NCBI GenBank assembly: GCA_036013505.1
Contig: CP107851.1
Location: forward strand, 5,606,001-5,670,000
DNA: 64,000 bases
DNA from: Streptomyces sp. NBC_00510
GTDB lineage: Bacteria; Actinomycetota; Actinomycetes; Streptomycetales; Streptomycetaceae
Reading direction: 5' to 3'
Under the pieces are notes generated by a model. The model searched no databases, was not told the origin of the DNA, and was given only the letters and a program-made list of their open reading frames with translations. This document shows, one piece after another, positions 27,701 to 36,405 of this stretch. Every line of letters begins with the position of its first letter. Position 1 is the stretch's first letter. A program made the position numbers and the translations under genes.

Positions 27701-28894
27701 TCACCCGCCCGCGATGGCCAGGGCCTTGGCGAGCCTGCGCAGCCCCTCCCCGATCTCGTCCGGGGTGTGCGTCACGAAGGACAGCCGCAGCGCCGCACGG
27801 TCGGGCACGCCCGCGTAGAAGGGTGCCCCCGGCACGTAGGCCACGTCGTGGGCCACCACCTGGGGCAGCAGCTCGGAGGCGTCGTAACCGGCGGGCAGCC
27901 GGGCCCAGACGAACATGCCGCCCTCGGGCCGGTTCCACGAGCTGCCCTCGGGCAGCGCGCCGGGCAGTCCGGCCAGCAGGGCGTCCCGCCGCTCCCGGTA
28001 GGCGGCGCGGACCCGGGTCAGATGGGCGTCCAGGTCGGAGTCGGCGAGGTAGCGGGCGGCGGCGGCCTGGTCCACGGTCGAGGTGTGCAGGTCGGCGGAC
28101 TGCTTGGCGACCACGCACGCCCGGTGCAGGGCGGCCGGGGCGCGCAGCCAGCCGAGCCGCATCCCGGGGGCCATGATCTTGGACAGGCTGCCGAGCAGGA
28201 CCGTGCGGTCGGCGGCCGCCTCGTGGGAGGCGATCCACGGCTCCGCCTCGCCGTCGTAGCGCAGTTCGCCGTAGGGGTCGTCCTCCGCGATCCACAGCCC
28301 GTGCCGTTCGGCGATCAGGGCGACCGCCTGCCGGCGCTCGGCGGTCGTCGTGCGGCCCGTGGGGTTCTGGAAGGTGGGCACCAGGTAGAGCAGCTTGGCC
28401 TTCTCCCGGACCACGGCCAGCTCCAGGGACATCGGGTCGATGCCGTCCGCGTCGGAGGGGACGGGCACCACGCGGGCGCCCGCGAAGGCGAAGCACTGCA
28501 GCGCCGCCAGGTAGCCCGGGTCCTCCACGAGGACGACGTCCCCGGGTTCCAGCAGGGCGGTGGAGATCAGGGTGAGGGCCTGCTGGGAGCCGCCGGTGAC
28601 GAGCAGGTCGTCGGAGCCGGTGGGCAGTCCCGCCCGGCTGAGCCGGCCAGCGACCGCCGTGCGCAGCGCCGGGTCCCCCTCGGTGGTGGAGTACTGCAGC
28701 ACCCGCTCGGGCGCCTCGGCGAGGACGCGGTCGTACGCTGCGCGTATCGCCGCGGCGTCGAAGAGCTCGGGGGCGGGCAGCCCGCCGGCGAAGGAGATCA
28801 CCTCCGGGCGTGCGGTCAGCGCGAGGATCTCCCGTACCGGCGAGCCGCCGACGGAGGTGGCGCGGGTGGCGAGGCCGGGGACGGCGGCACGCAT
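27701..28894 (-). CDS. PLP-dependent aminotransferase, class I/II (2-aminoadipate-type)
   Basis: A 397-residue fold-type I aminotransferase. FAGGLPAPELF near residue 37, VTGGSQQALTLI near 100, PTFQNPTGRT near 178 and the PLP lysine in LGSLSKIMAPGMRLGW near 235 are all in place. The pattern resembles LysN/Aro8-type aminotransferases acting on 2-aminoadipate, aromatic or branched amino acids. ATG at 28894 with AAGGAG 7 bp upstream. It is divergent from the unknown gene at 29001, and the palindrome at 28973 lies in the shared promoter, so it may be part of the regulon. No MocR-type DNA-binding domain is attached. Confidence 0.86.
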   Translation of the reverse strand: MRAAVPGLATRATSVGGSPVREILALTARPEVISFAGGLPAPELFDAAAIRAAYDRVLAEAPERVLQYSTTEGDPALRTAVAGRLSRAGLPTGSDDLLVTGGSQQALTLISTALLEPGDVVLVEDPGYLAALQCFAFAGARVVPVPSDADGIDPMSLELAVVREKAKLLYLVPTFQNPTGRTTTAERRQAVALIAERHGLWIAEDDPYGELRYDGEAEPWIASHEAAADRTVLLGSLSKIMAPGMRLGWLRAPAALHRACVVAKQSADLHTSTVDQAAAARYLADSDLDAHLTRVRAAYRERRDALLAGLPGALPEGSSWNRPEGGMFVWARLPAGYDASELLPQVVAHDVAYVPGAPFYAGVPDRAALRLSFVTHTPDEIGEGLRRLAKALAIAGG

Positions 28895-28972
28895 GACGGG
28901 CTCCTTCGCTGTGGGCGGGCGATTTCGCGGACCGTACACAGATAGGTCGGGCGCCGCCACGGGCTTCCATAT

Positions 28973-28987
28973 CTGACACTTGGTCAG
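28973..28987. promoter_or_regulatory. CTGAC-N5-GTCAG operator, site 7
   Basis: CTGACACTTGGTCAG lies in the divergent gap between the aminotransferase and the unknown gene, 14 bp before the ATG at 29001. Its spacer is the most divergent but the arms are exact. Confidence 0.7.
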
Positions 28988-29000
28988 CTACACCGTATGC

Positions 29001-29846
29001 ATGACCGAAGAAGACACCCGCAGCGAGGTCTACGCCGAACTGGCCTCCGTCGGCCCGTACGGCCCGGGCCTCGGCCACGCGCTCATCACCATGGTCGAGC
29101 CGCACCCCGGCCACGAGTACGCCTACAACCGCTGGTACGAGGACGACCACTTCATCGCCGGCGCCATGGCCATGCCCTGGATGTACGCCGGGCGCCGCTG
29201 GGTGGCCACCCGGGACCTGCAGTTACTGCGTTACCCGGAGAAGTCCGCGGTGGCCCGGCCCGTCACCGAGGGCTGCTACATCACCGTGTACTGGATCACG
29301 GCCGGGCGCTACGCGGACCACATGAAGTGGACCGTCGCCATCAACCGGCGCCTCAACCGCGACGCCCGCGTCCACCACGACCGCACCCACGTCTTCACCG
29401 CCTTCCAGGACCACGCCGTCACCGTCTACCGCGACGGGCCGGCCGGTCCCCGGGACTTCCACGCGCTCGACCACCCCTACGCGGGGCTGGTCGTCGAGGT
29501 GGTCGACACCGACACCCCGCAGGAGTGCGACGCGCTGTTCGGCCTGCTGCGCGACCGCCACCTGCCGCGGCGGCTGGCCGGCTCGCCCTCCGCGATGGTG
29601 GCCGTCTTCCGTCCCACACCGCTGCCGCTGGAGCGGATGTCGTACGTGAAGCAGGTCGAGGGCGTCGGCACCCGGCTCACCCTGCTGTGGTTCCTGCAGC
29701 GGGACCCGCGCGAGGTGTGGGAGGAGCACTTCACGGGGCTGGACACCGAGGTGGCCGGCACGGGTCTGGGCCGGGTCGAACTCGTCGCGCCCTTCGTCCC
29801 CACGGTGCCCGGGACCGACACCTACGTCGACCGGTTGCGGGGGTAG
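29001..29846 (+). CDS. Unknown protein, possible dimeric alpha/beta-barrel fold, operator-controlled
   Basis: A 281-residue soluble protein that I do not recognise. It seems to have two related halves. The first contains HALITMVEPHPGHEYAYNRWYEDDHF, the second a similar strand-rich part around VTDTDTPQECD-like sequence and LTLLWFLQRDPREVWEEHF. Short conserved W-Y-x-D-D-H stretches recall ferredoxin-like dimeric barrels (EthD/monooxygenase type). ATG at 29001 is in frame; an alternative TTG at 28980 lies inside the palindromic operator and is rejected. Because it has its own CTGAC-N5-GTCAG site it is likely an enzyme or accessory protein of the same pathway. Confidence 0.7.
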   Translation: MTEEDTRSEVYAELASVGPYGPGLGHALITMVEPHPGHEYAYNRWYEDDHFIAGAMAMPWMYAGRRWVATRDLQLLRYPEKSAVARPVTEGCYITVYWITAGRYADHMKWTVAINRRLNRDARVHHDRTHVFTAFQDHAVTVYRDGPAGPRDFHALDHPYAGLVVEVVDTDTPQECDALFGLLRDRHLPRRLAGSPSAMVAVFRPTPLPLERMSYVKQVEGVGTRLTLLWFLQRDPREVWEEHFTGLDTEVAGTGLGRVELVAPFVPTVPGTDTYVDRLRG

Positions 29847-29925
29847 GGCGCCGGGGTGGCAGTGAGCCCCCTCGGCCAGGACGGCGTGCCGGTCGAGAGG
29901 GCCCGTACGGGTACTGCGGCGGTGC

Positions 29926-30135
29926 TCAGTCGAGGTCGTACGTCCCGTGGCCGACGTCCGCGACGAACGCCGCCCAGGCCTCGGGGGAGAAGGCGAGCGT
30001 CGGGCCGTCGGGGTCCTTGGAGTCGCGGACGTCGACGGCCGATGTCGTACGGGAGGCCACCTCGACGCAGGCGCCATTTCCCTGGGAACGGGTGGACTTG
30101 GTCCACGCCCTGGTGTTTCCGAGCTGAATAGCCAT
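29926..30135 (-). CDS. DUF397 protein
   Basis: A 69-residue protein with the DUF397 pattern: W-x-K-S-x-x-S in AWTKSTRSQGNGACVEVA, VRDSKDPDGPTL and a final FSPEAWAAFVADV. DUF397 genes pair with Scr1-type XRE regulators (BldB-like developmental or toxin-antitoxin-like systems). Here the XRE gene lies 160 bp upstream on the same strand. Probably binds or modulates the regulator. Confidence 0.9.
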   Translation of the reverse strand: MAIQLGNTRAWTKSTRSQGNGACVEVASRTTSAVDVRDSKDPDGPTLAFSPEAWAAFVADVGHGTYDLD

Positions 30136-30294
30136 GATCGCTCCGAGCTTTCTTTTTGTGCAGCTCTGACGTGATCGAAGCTACTCGCCAACATCACTGC
30201 CCACAGCGGCTATTACCTCCAACGGGTGGCATATTCCAGGAGGTCTTCCGCCTCACGGGGCGCAGGTGTACTCTGCGGGATTCCCGCCGGAGGG

Positions 30295-31152
30295 TCAGCG
30301 TGCGTACTCCTTCGCGGCGTCCGCGATGAACTGCCGACTCTGCTCCGCGCTGAGCGCCTGGGCCCGCAGGTGCTCGTACATCACGCTGTAGCCGTGTACG
30401 TCCGTCGGCTTCTCCAGGTACAGGTCGCTCGTGACGCCCTCGATGTAGACGACGCTGGAGTCGGTGGCGTCGGCGAACTCCAGGATCGCGAAGTTGCCGG
30501 ACATGCCGGGGTGGGCCCCGGCGTCGTACGGCAGGACCTGGACCGTGACGTGCGCCTGGGTGCTCATCTGGGCCAGGTACTCCAACTGTTCGCGCATCAC
30601 GTCCTTGGTGCCGACGATACGGCGCAGCGCGGACTCGTCCATCACCACCCAGAAGCGCAGCGGCGAGTCCGGGTCGGTGACGCGCTCCTGGCGCCGCAGC
30701 CGGATCTCGATCCGCTTCTCGATCTGCTCGGGCGTGGCCTCGGGGAGCGTCCCCTCGATGACGGCCGAGGCGTAGTTGCGGGTCTGCAGCAGCCCCGGCA
30801 CCACCAGGGAGTCGTAGACGCGCAGGGACTCGGCCTCGGTCTCCAGGCCGATGTAGACGCTGTAGGGGACGTCGCCGAAGGCGTGCCACCAGCCCTGCTG
30901 CCGGGACTCGCGCGCCATGTTCATCAGGGAGTCGACGAGGCGGCTGTCCTCGACCCCGTACACGCTGCACAGGTCGCGCACGTCGCGCTGGCTGATGCTC
31001 CGGCGCCCGTTCTCCAGCCTGCTGATCTTCGACTGGGAGACCAGCAGCCGGGCGGCGACCTCCTCCGCGGTCATCCCCTTCTGCTCGCGCAGCTTGCGCA
31101 GTTCCGAGCCGAGTCGGCGTCGCCTGACGGTGGGATTGACGTTGGCGGCCAC
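30295..31152 (-). CDS. Scr1-family XRE helix-turn-helix regulator (DUF5753)
   Basis: A 285-residue regulator. The N-terminal HTH contains LGSELRKLREQKGMTAEEVAARLLVSQSKISRLENGRR (about residues 14-52). The remainder is the DUF5753 domain with GWWHAFGDVPYSVYIGLE and the IRLRRQERV segment. I choose the GTG at 31152 (GGAGG 10 bp upstream); a longer frame from 31236 has no family sequence. It is paired with the DUF397 gene downstream. Such pairs act in development and resemble toxin-antitoxin modules. A CTGCTG-GT-CAGCAG palindrome at 31205-31218 may be its own operator. Confidence 0.88.
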   Translation of the reverse strand: MAANVNPTVRRRRLGSELRKLREQKGMTAEEVAARLLVSQSKISRLENGRRSISQRDVRDLCSVYGVEDSRLVDSLMNMARESRQQGWWHAFGDVPYSVYIGLETEAESLRVYDSLVVPGLLQTRNYASAVIEGTLPEATPEQIEKRIEIRLRRQERVTDPDSPLRFWVVMDESALRRIVGTKDVMREQLEYLAQMSTQAHVTVQVLPYDAGAHPGMSGNFAILEFADATDSSVVYIEGVTSDLYLEKPTDVHGYSVMYEHLRAQALSAEQSRQFIADAAKEYAR

Positions 31153-31204
31153 GGGATGTGCACCTCCGGATTCCGGACTGGTCCGTGTTCTCTGCAGATA
31201 TGTA

Positions 31205-31218
31205 CTGCTGGTCAGCAG
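31205..31218. promoter_or_regulatory. Palindrome upstream of the XRE gene
   Basis: CTGCTG-GT-CAGCAG, 6+6 with a 2-bp centre, about 50 bp before the GTG start. Possible autoregulatory site. Confidence 0.4.
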
Positions 31219-31399
31219 AGTGCCACTATCGGTCATCCCACCGCTGGGAATTGGTCATATGCTGCGCTCGTCGAAAGAGCGGACAAACGGCAGCGCGCGG
31301 GGCGGCGGCCGGCCGGTGCCGGTCGCCGCCCCGCGCGCGGCGGTTGCGGTGGGATCGCGGTCGTCACGGTGTCCGGGCCCTGCCGCCGGACACCCCGGG

Positions 31400-32110
31400 T
31401 CAGCGGACGCCGGCGCGGACCATGCCGTGGCCCGTCGCCCTGGCCGCCGCCGGACGCCCCTGGGCGGGGGCGCGCTTCGGCTGCGCGGCGGCACCGTTCT
31501 GCACGTCCATCACGGCGTGCGCGACGAGGCCGCCCATGGGGTCGTACCTGATCAGGTCACGGAGCCGCGATCGGGACGACCGGCCTTCGTTGCCCGGGTA
31601 CAGGTGCTTGCCGAGCCCCACGGCATGGGCGATCGCGGCGAGTGCGGCGGTCCGCGGGTCCGGTGGCACCCCGGTGCGGATCGCACTGTCCAGCCGGGCC
31701 CTGATCTCCCGGCTGACCTCGCTGTCGGTCGCCTGATAGCGCGTGGTCGGCAGCACCCCGCACATCTGCCCCGGCACGGCGTGCACCATGCCGCACCGTT
31801 CCAGATGCGTGAGATACGTCTGGCGCAGCCCCAGGCGGGGCCCGCCGATCCAGTGGACGGCGCGCACGGGGCTGCCACGACGGCGCAGCAGTTCGAGCGC
31901 GGAGTCCAGGGTCGGATCTCCTGTCGGCCGTGGGTGCACCACGGCGATACGATCCCCGTCAGGGGCTATCCGTCCTGCGAGGGCCAGCTCCACTAGCTGT
32001 GCCCCTGCAAGACCGAGGTCGAGCGACTGCGGCTGCGCCGTGGTACCCGTGGCCGGGTCCAAGGCGAGAAGCAGTAGCTCCTCCGGAAGTGTTCTGCGGC
32101 TCCTGCCCAT
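31400..32110 (-). CDS. GPP34 (GOLPH3-like) family phosphoprotein
   Basis: A 236-residue protein with the GPP34 layout. LPEELLLLALDPATG opens it, LGLAGAQLVELALAGRI lies near 35, GVLPTTRYQATDSE near 118, and a C-terminal helix TAALAAIAHAVGLGKHLYPG near 155. In eukaryotes the family binds phosphatidylinositol-4-phosphate at the Golgi. In actinomycetes several paralogs exist with unknown, probably membrane-associated roles. ATG at 32110. Single gene; no partner seen. Confidence 0.82.
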   Translation of the reverse strand: MGRSRRTLPEELLLLALDPATGTTAQPQSLDLGLAGAQLVELALAGRIAPDGDRIAVVHPRPTGDPTLDSALELLRRRGSPVRAVHWIGGPRLGLRQTYLTHLERCGMVHAVPGQMCGVLPTTRYQATDSEVSREIRARLDSAIRTGVPPDPRTAALAAIAHAVGLGKHLYPGNEGRSSRSRLRDLIRYDPMGGLVAHAVMDVQNGAAAQPKRAPAQGRPAAARATGHGMVRAGVR

Positions 32111-32363
32111 CCATGCCTCCCCGCGTGGATGAATGACAGGGTGACGCCTCTCACACCGGCCTGTCGAGAGCGCCTAGCCCGTTCGTGCGGGAACCGACTC
32201 ATATGTCGTTCTCGTCTAGCACCGAGGGCGGCGGTGGCTCGCGGGGGGCCGTCGGCGTCCCACGGCGGGTCCCACGGCGGCTTCACGGCAGGGGCCTGGA
32301 AACTGGTGTAAGGGTGAGCGGGGCGCCGCGGCGGCGCACCGCGCGAAGTGTGGAGGAGGTCCG

Positions 32364-34799
32364 GTGGCGGGCGAGTCCCCCGGCAGGGCGGAGCAGCAGG
32401 AGTTGTCGGGGGAGGCGACCGGAGGCGGGGCGGTGGATCCGAGGCTGTCGGTCTTCCGCGGGGTCGTGGGAGCGCCCCGGGGCGCATCTGAACCGGCCAC
32501 CGGGGACCCGGAGTTCGCGCCGGAGCCGCCCGAAGCGGAGGGCGTGCCGGAGCCGGATCGGAGTGCTTCGGCTACGCCGGATGACGGAGCGGACGTGGAC
32601 GGCGATCCGCAGGACGCTACGCCGGACGCGGAGGACGCCCCTCCGGCCGACGGCGCGGGGGACGACGCGGAATCCCGTACCGACGACGCAGTCGCCGAGG
32701 AGGCGGGCGCGGAGGAATCCGGTACGGACGGGGACGAGGACGGGGCAGGGGACGAGGCGGAGGCCGAAGCCGGCACCGAGGACGGCCCGCAGGACCGCAC
32801 CGCGGAGGACGGCACCGAGGACGAGGCCTCCGGGGACGGCGCCGCGGAACCCTCCGCCGGCGGGACGCCCGTGGGGGAGCCCGAGGACGCGGTGGACGCC
32901 GTGGACCCCCAGGACGCCGGGGAGCCGGAGGACTCCGAGGAGTCCGCGGACTCCGGCGCCGAGGTGGAGGAACCTTCCGCCGCCGGGGAGACCGGCCGCG
33001 GCGAGGAGCCTTCCGCGGGGACGGACGAGCGGACCGGGGCGGACGACGAAGCGGAGTCCGGGGACGACGGCGTCGGCGACGCGGGCGAGGAGACCCCGGA
33101 CGACTCCACGGAGGACGCTCCCGGGGAGTCCCGGGACGCCACCCCGTCGGACGACCGCGGGGACGACGGCGGTGAGGGCCCCTCACAGGGCCCCGGAGAC
33201 GTCAAGGGCGGACCCGGGGCGCGCGAGGCGTCCGGGGGCGGACACGACGGCCCCAGGGCCGGGGAGGGCACGCTCACGCTGCGCGCGCCCCGCACCGAGG
33301 GCGGCGGCACGCCGGTCAGGGACCGCACCCTGACCCTGCGCGCGCCCTCCGCGTCCGCGCCCGTCAAGGCGCCCTCCCGGCCGAGCGGAACGTTTGTCCC
33401 GCTGCGGACCGACGACCGCCCGGCCGTGGTCCCGCAGGCCCCGGCGCCCGTGGAGACCGCGCGGACCACGGAGCCCGGCGGCGGTTCGCGGACGAAGCAG
33501 ATGCCGCTGCCGCCCGACCCCGACGAGCCGTTGCGGCTGCTGGCGGAACTGACGAACACGCCGCCGCCGCCGCAGACGCCGCTGCGCACGACCGTGCGGC
33601 GGATCAAGATCTGGACCCCGCTGGTCCTGCTGCTGATCGTGGCCTTCTGCGTGGCGCAGGCGCTGCGCCCGCTGCCCGAGCCGGAACTGGACCTGACCGC
33701 CGAGACCTCGTACACCTTCAGGGGCGACGAACTCGCGCTCCCGTGGCCCAGCGAGGGCCAGGCCGTCGTCGAGGCCGAGGGCCTCGGCCGTATGGGCGAG
33801 TTCGGCGAGCAGGTGCCGACGCCGATCGCGAGCGTCGCCAAGGTGATGACGACCTACGTCATCCTGCGCGACCACCCGATCAAGAAGGGCGGCAAGGGCG
33901 AGACCGTCGAGGTCGACCAGAAGGCCGAGGACCAGTACCACAGCGGCATGCAGGAGTCGGAGTCCGTCGTCCCCGTCACCGCCGGGCAGAAGCTCAGCGA
34001 GTACGAGGCGCTGGAAGCCGTCATGCTGCCCTCGGCCAACAACATCGCCCGCCTGCTGGCCCGTTGGGACGCGGGGTCGGAGGAGGCGTTCGTGAAGAAG
34101 ATGAACGCCGCCGCCAAGGAACTCGGGATGGACGACACGACGTACACCGACCCGAGCGGCCTGGAGGCGACCACCGTCAGCACCGCGAGCGACCAGGTCA
34201 AACTGGGGCATGCGGCGATGCAGGACGAGGTCTTCGCGGAGATCGCCACCAAGATCCAGTACACGGACATCAACGGCGCCGACCAGAAGAACTACAACCA
34301 GCTGGCCGGCTACCACGACATCGTCGGCATCAAGACCGGCACCAGCACCAAGGCCGGCGGCAACCTGCTCTTCGCCGCCTACCGCACGATCGGCGGCACC
34401 AAGCAGCTGATCGTCGGCGCGATGCTCGACCAGCAGAAGGCGCCGATCATCGACACGGTCCTCAGCCGCAGCCGCACCCTGATCGACGGCACGCGGGACG
34501 CGCTCGCCTCGGCCGCGATCATCAAGAAGGGCGACGTCGTCGGCTACGTCGACGACGGCCTCGGCGGCCGTACCCCGGTGGTGGCCGGGAAGGACGTCAC
34601 CGCGATCGGCTGGACGGGCCTCAAGGTCGACATCTCGGTGGAGACCGGCAAGGGGGGTCTGCCGCACGCGGCGCAGGCAGGTGACCAGGTCGGTGAACTC
34701 GTCGTCGGCAAGGGCGACAGCACGATCCGGGTCCCGGTCGTGCTGGAGTCGGCCCTCGTCGAGCCCTCCTTCGGCTCGAAGCTGACCCGGGTCGCCTGA
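32364..34799 (+). CDS. D-alanyl-D-alanine carboxypeptidase (S11) with long acidic intracellular N-terminal region
   Basis: An 811-residue protein, about twice the usual DacA length. Residues 1-400 are extremely rich in Asp, Glu, Ala and Gly (with Pro and Ser) and appear disordered. One transmembrane segment follows at about 414-432, then a peptidase S11 domain. Catalytic motifs are complete: Ser490-x-x-Lys493 (SVAK), Ser557-Ala-Asn559 and Lys657-Thr-Gly. The topology puts the acidic region in the cytoplasm and the enzyme outside, where it trims the terminal D-Ala of peptidoglycan pentapeptides. GTG start with GGAGGAGG upstream. The acidic region could bind cytoplasmic partners. The frame keeps GC-biased third positions throughout, so the extension is genuinely translated. 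Confidence 0.9.
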   Translation: MAGESPGRAEQQELSGEATGGGAVDPRLSVFRGVVGAPRGASEPATGDPEFAPEPPEAEGVPEPDRSASATPDDGADVDGDPQDATPDAEDAPPADGAGDDAESRTDDAVAEEAGAEESGTDGDEDGAGDEAEAEAGTEDGPQDRTAEDGTEDEASGDGAAEPSAGGTPVGEPEDAVDAVDPQDAGEPEDSEESADSGAEVEEPSAAGETGRGEEPSAGTDERTGADDEAESGDDGVGDAGEETPDDSTEDAPGESRDATPSDDRGDDGGEGPSQGPGDVKGGPGAREASGGGHDGPRAGEGTLTLRAPRTEGGGTPVRDRTLTLRAPSASAPVKAPSRPSGTFVPLRTDDRPAVVPQAPAPVETARTTEPGGGSRTKQMPLPPDPDEPLRLLAELTNTPPPPQTPLRTTVRRIKIWTPLVLLLIVAFCVAQALRPLPEPELDLTAETSYTFRGDELALPWPSEGQAVVEAEGLGRMGEFGEQVPTPIASVAKVMTTYVILRDHPIKKGGKGETVEVDQKAEDQYHSGMQESESVVPVTAGQKLSEYEALEAVMLPSANNIARLLARWDAGSEEAFVKKMNAAAKELGMDDTTYTDPSGLEATTVSTASDQVKLGHAAMQDEVFAEIATKIQYTDINGADQKNYNQLAGYHDIVGIKTGTSTKAGGNLLFAAYRTIGGTKQLIVGAMLDQQKAPIIDTVLSRSRTLIDGTRDALASAAIIKKGDVVGYVDDGLGGRTPVVAGKDVTAIGWTGLKVDISVETGKGGLPHAAQAGDQVGELVVGKGDSTIRVPVVLESALVEPSFGSKLTRVA

Positions 34800-34857
34800 C
34801 CCGGGTCGGCCCCGCCCGCGGTGCGCGGGCGATCGGGAGGACGGGCCGGCCGGACCA

Positions 34858-35046
34858 CTACACGTGGTCCAGCCGGCCCGCCTTCGCCTCCTCGACCAGC
34901 GAGCGGAACTGCTCGGCGCTCATCCGCACCCGCTGCCCGAAGTCGTCGGTCAGCACGACCCGCTGGTCGGCCGGCGCCGTCTCGTCCACGTACAGCGTGG
35001 GACAGCCGCAGTCGCAGTTGCCGCAGAACACGGCCACCTGTTCCAT
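34858..35046 (-). CDS. Small cysteine-rich protein, conserved hypothetical
   Basis: A 62-residue protein. Its N terminus contains CGNCDCGCP (cysteines at 8, 11, 13, 15), likely to bind zinc or an iron-sulfur centre. An FRSLVEEAKAGRLDHV tail follows that resembles the end of DUF397-type proteins. RBS GGTGGACC-like is weak but the frame is clean. Function unknown. Confidence 0.65.
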   Translation of the reverse strand: MEQVAVFCGNCDCGCPTLYVDETAPADQRVVLTDDFGQRVRMSAEQFRSLVEEAKAGRLDHV

Positions 35047-35120
35047 CGGTCCACCTCCGCCCGGTCCGCGCCCGGCCGGTCACCGGGCGTCATGAGCGGC
35101 ATACCCGTGGTGACGGTGTT

Positions 35121-36347
35121 TCAGGCCGGTGAAGCCGTCGAGGCCGGTGAAGCCGCCTGGGACGCCGAGGCGGCCTGGGCCGACAACTCGCGCTCCAGCG
35201 GGGTGCGGAAGCGGGGCGTGACGCGGACGCCGTCCAGCCACCCCCGCAGCCGCGCGGCCTCGGCCTCGATCGCGGCGACGGCCTCGCGGCCCGGGTCGGT
35301 GAAGAGCCGGTGGACGACCTCGCCGTCGGCGCGCTGCGCCCAGCCGCCGACGACCTGCCCGTTCCACCACACGGTCGGGCCGATGTTGCCCGAGCGGTCG
35401 AAGAGCGCCGCCCGCTCCCGTTCGTCCTGCGGCAGGTACCAGTCGCGCCGCTGCCAGCCCATCGGCGTCGGGTCCAGCGCGGGCAGCAGCGCCGCCCACG
35501 GTGGCGTCGGCGGGACCGGGCCGCCGTCGCCCGGCAGCACGTGGCCGGTCTCCCCGTCGAGCAGGACCTCTTCCGTGCCGAGCGCCGCCAGGGCCTTGCG
35601 GACCTCGGTCAGCGTCCAGCCCGTCCACCACTTCAGGTCGGCCTCCGTGCCCGGCCCGTACGCGGCCAGCCAGCGGCGCACCAGCTCGACGCGTGCCTGC
35701 GGGGTGGGAGGCGCCTGGGCCACCGTGCCCGGGGCCCAGCGGTACTGACTGCTCGTCCAGCCGCCCACCGGCCGTCTGCGGACGATGCGGCCCTCCGCCG
35801 CCAGCACCCGCAGGACGCGTGTCGACACCGCCTGGGTGGCCTCGTACGGCTTGCCGCGTGCCACCACGACCTGTTCGCGCAGCCGGGGCACGTCGGAGGC
35901 GAGCTGCGCGGCCGTCGCCTCGCCGCGTCCGGTCAGGGCGGCGAGCACGGACTCCTCCAGCTCGGCCAGCCACCGCTCGTCCCAGCCGCCGCCGTCGGCC
36001 AGGTGCTTGAGCAGTTTCCGCCGCTCCTGCGCGGCGATCGCCAGGGCCGCCGCGGAGAGCACCACCGGCGCCGAGGCGGTGGTGACCACGAACATCGTCC
36101 GCCGCATCGCGAGCAGCCGGGTCAGGCTCCGGTCCTCGTACAGCGCCCGGTCCAGGGCCGCGGCGCCGGGCTCGCGCATCCTGGCCGCGGCCGACACGTA
36201 GACCGTCGCCGGGTCCGTGCCGTGCAGCGCCACCAGCGATTCGGTGACCTCCTCGGGGGTCGCGGCCCGCCGTTCCGGCGTCAGCCGGTGCCGCACCGCC
36301 ATGCGGCGCCGCCGCTCGTCCGCTCCCACCGTCCGTCGTGCGTCCAT
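35121..36347 (-). CDS. Winged-helix DNA-binding protein (HTH_42; AlkZ/YcaQ-related)
   Basis: A 408-residue protein beginning with the HTH_42 pattern (LTPERRAATPEEVTESLVALHGTDPATVYVSAAAR, where LxxQ/LHG-TDP is conserved). Its C-terminal part has GWQRRDWYLPQDERERAALFDRSGNIGPTVWWNGQVVGGW, typical of the YcaQ/AlkZ superfamily. Members include DNA glycosylases that unhook interstrand crosslinks, and antibiotic self-resistance proteins. The glycosylase catalytic QxQ/QxD motif cannot be placed with certainty. A Crp-type site lies in the divergent promoter toward the SsgA-like gene. Confidence 0.8.
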   Translation of the reverse strand: MDARRTVGADERRRRMAVRHRLTPERRAATPEEVTESLVALHGTDPATVYVSAAARMREPGAAALDRALYEDRSLTRLLAMRRTMFVVTTASAPVVLSAAALAIAAQERRKLLKHLADGGGWDERWLAELEESVLAALTGRGEATAAQLASDVPRLREQVVVARGKPYEATQAVSTRVLRVLAAEGRIVRRRPVGGWTSSQYRWAPGTVAQAPPTPQARVELVRRWLAAYGPGTEADLKWWTGWTLTEVRKALAALGTEEVLLDGETGHVLPGDGGPVPPTPPWAALLPALDPTPMGWQRRDWYLPQDERERAALFDRSGNIGPTVWWNGQVVGGWAQRADGEVVHRLFTDPGREAVAAIEAEAARLRGWLDGVRVTPRFRTPLERELSAQAASASQAASPASTASPA

Positions 36348-36389
36348 GGCTCATCGTGGCACGGCCCACCGACAGCGACTCCGGCCATC

Positions 36390-36405
36390 TGTGACGTACA
36401 TCACA
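36390..36405. promoter_or_regulatory. Crp-type site TGTGA-N6-TCACA
   Basis: A perfect match to the CRP consensus, in the gap between the winged-helix gene (start 36347) and the SsgA-like gene (start 36505). Streptomyces Crp recognises GTG-N6-CAC, which this contains. Confidence 0.6.

Noticed and set aside
26864..29846. All of these genes, including the symporter, being part of the same regulon
   Set aside because: Only the SDR and the 29001 gene carry the palindrome directly. The aminotransferase shares a divergent gap with it, and the symporter has a different promoter palindrome.
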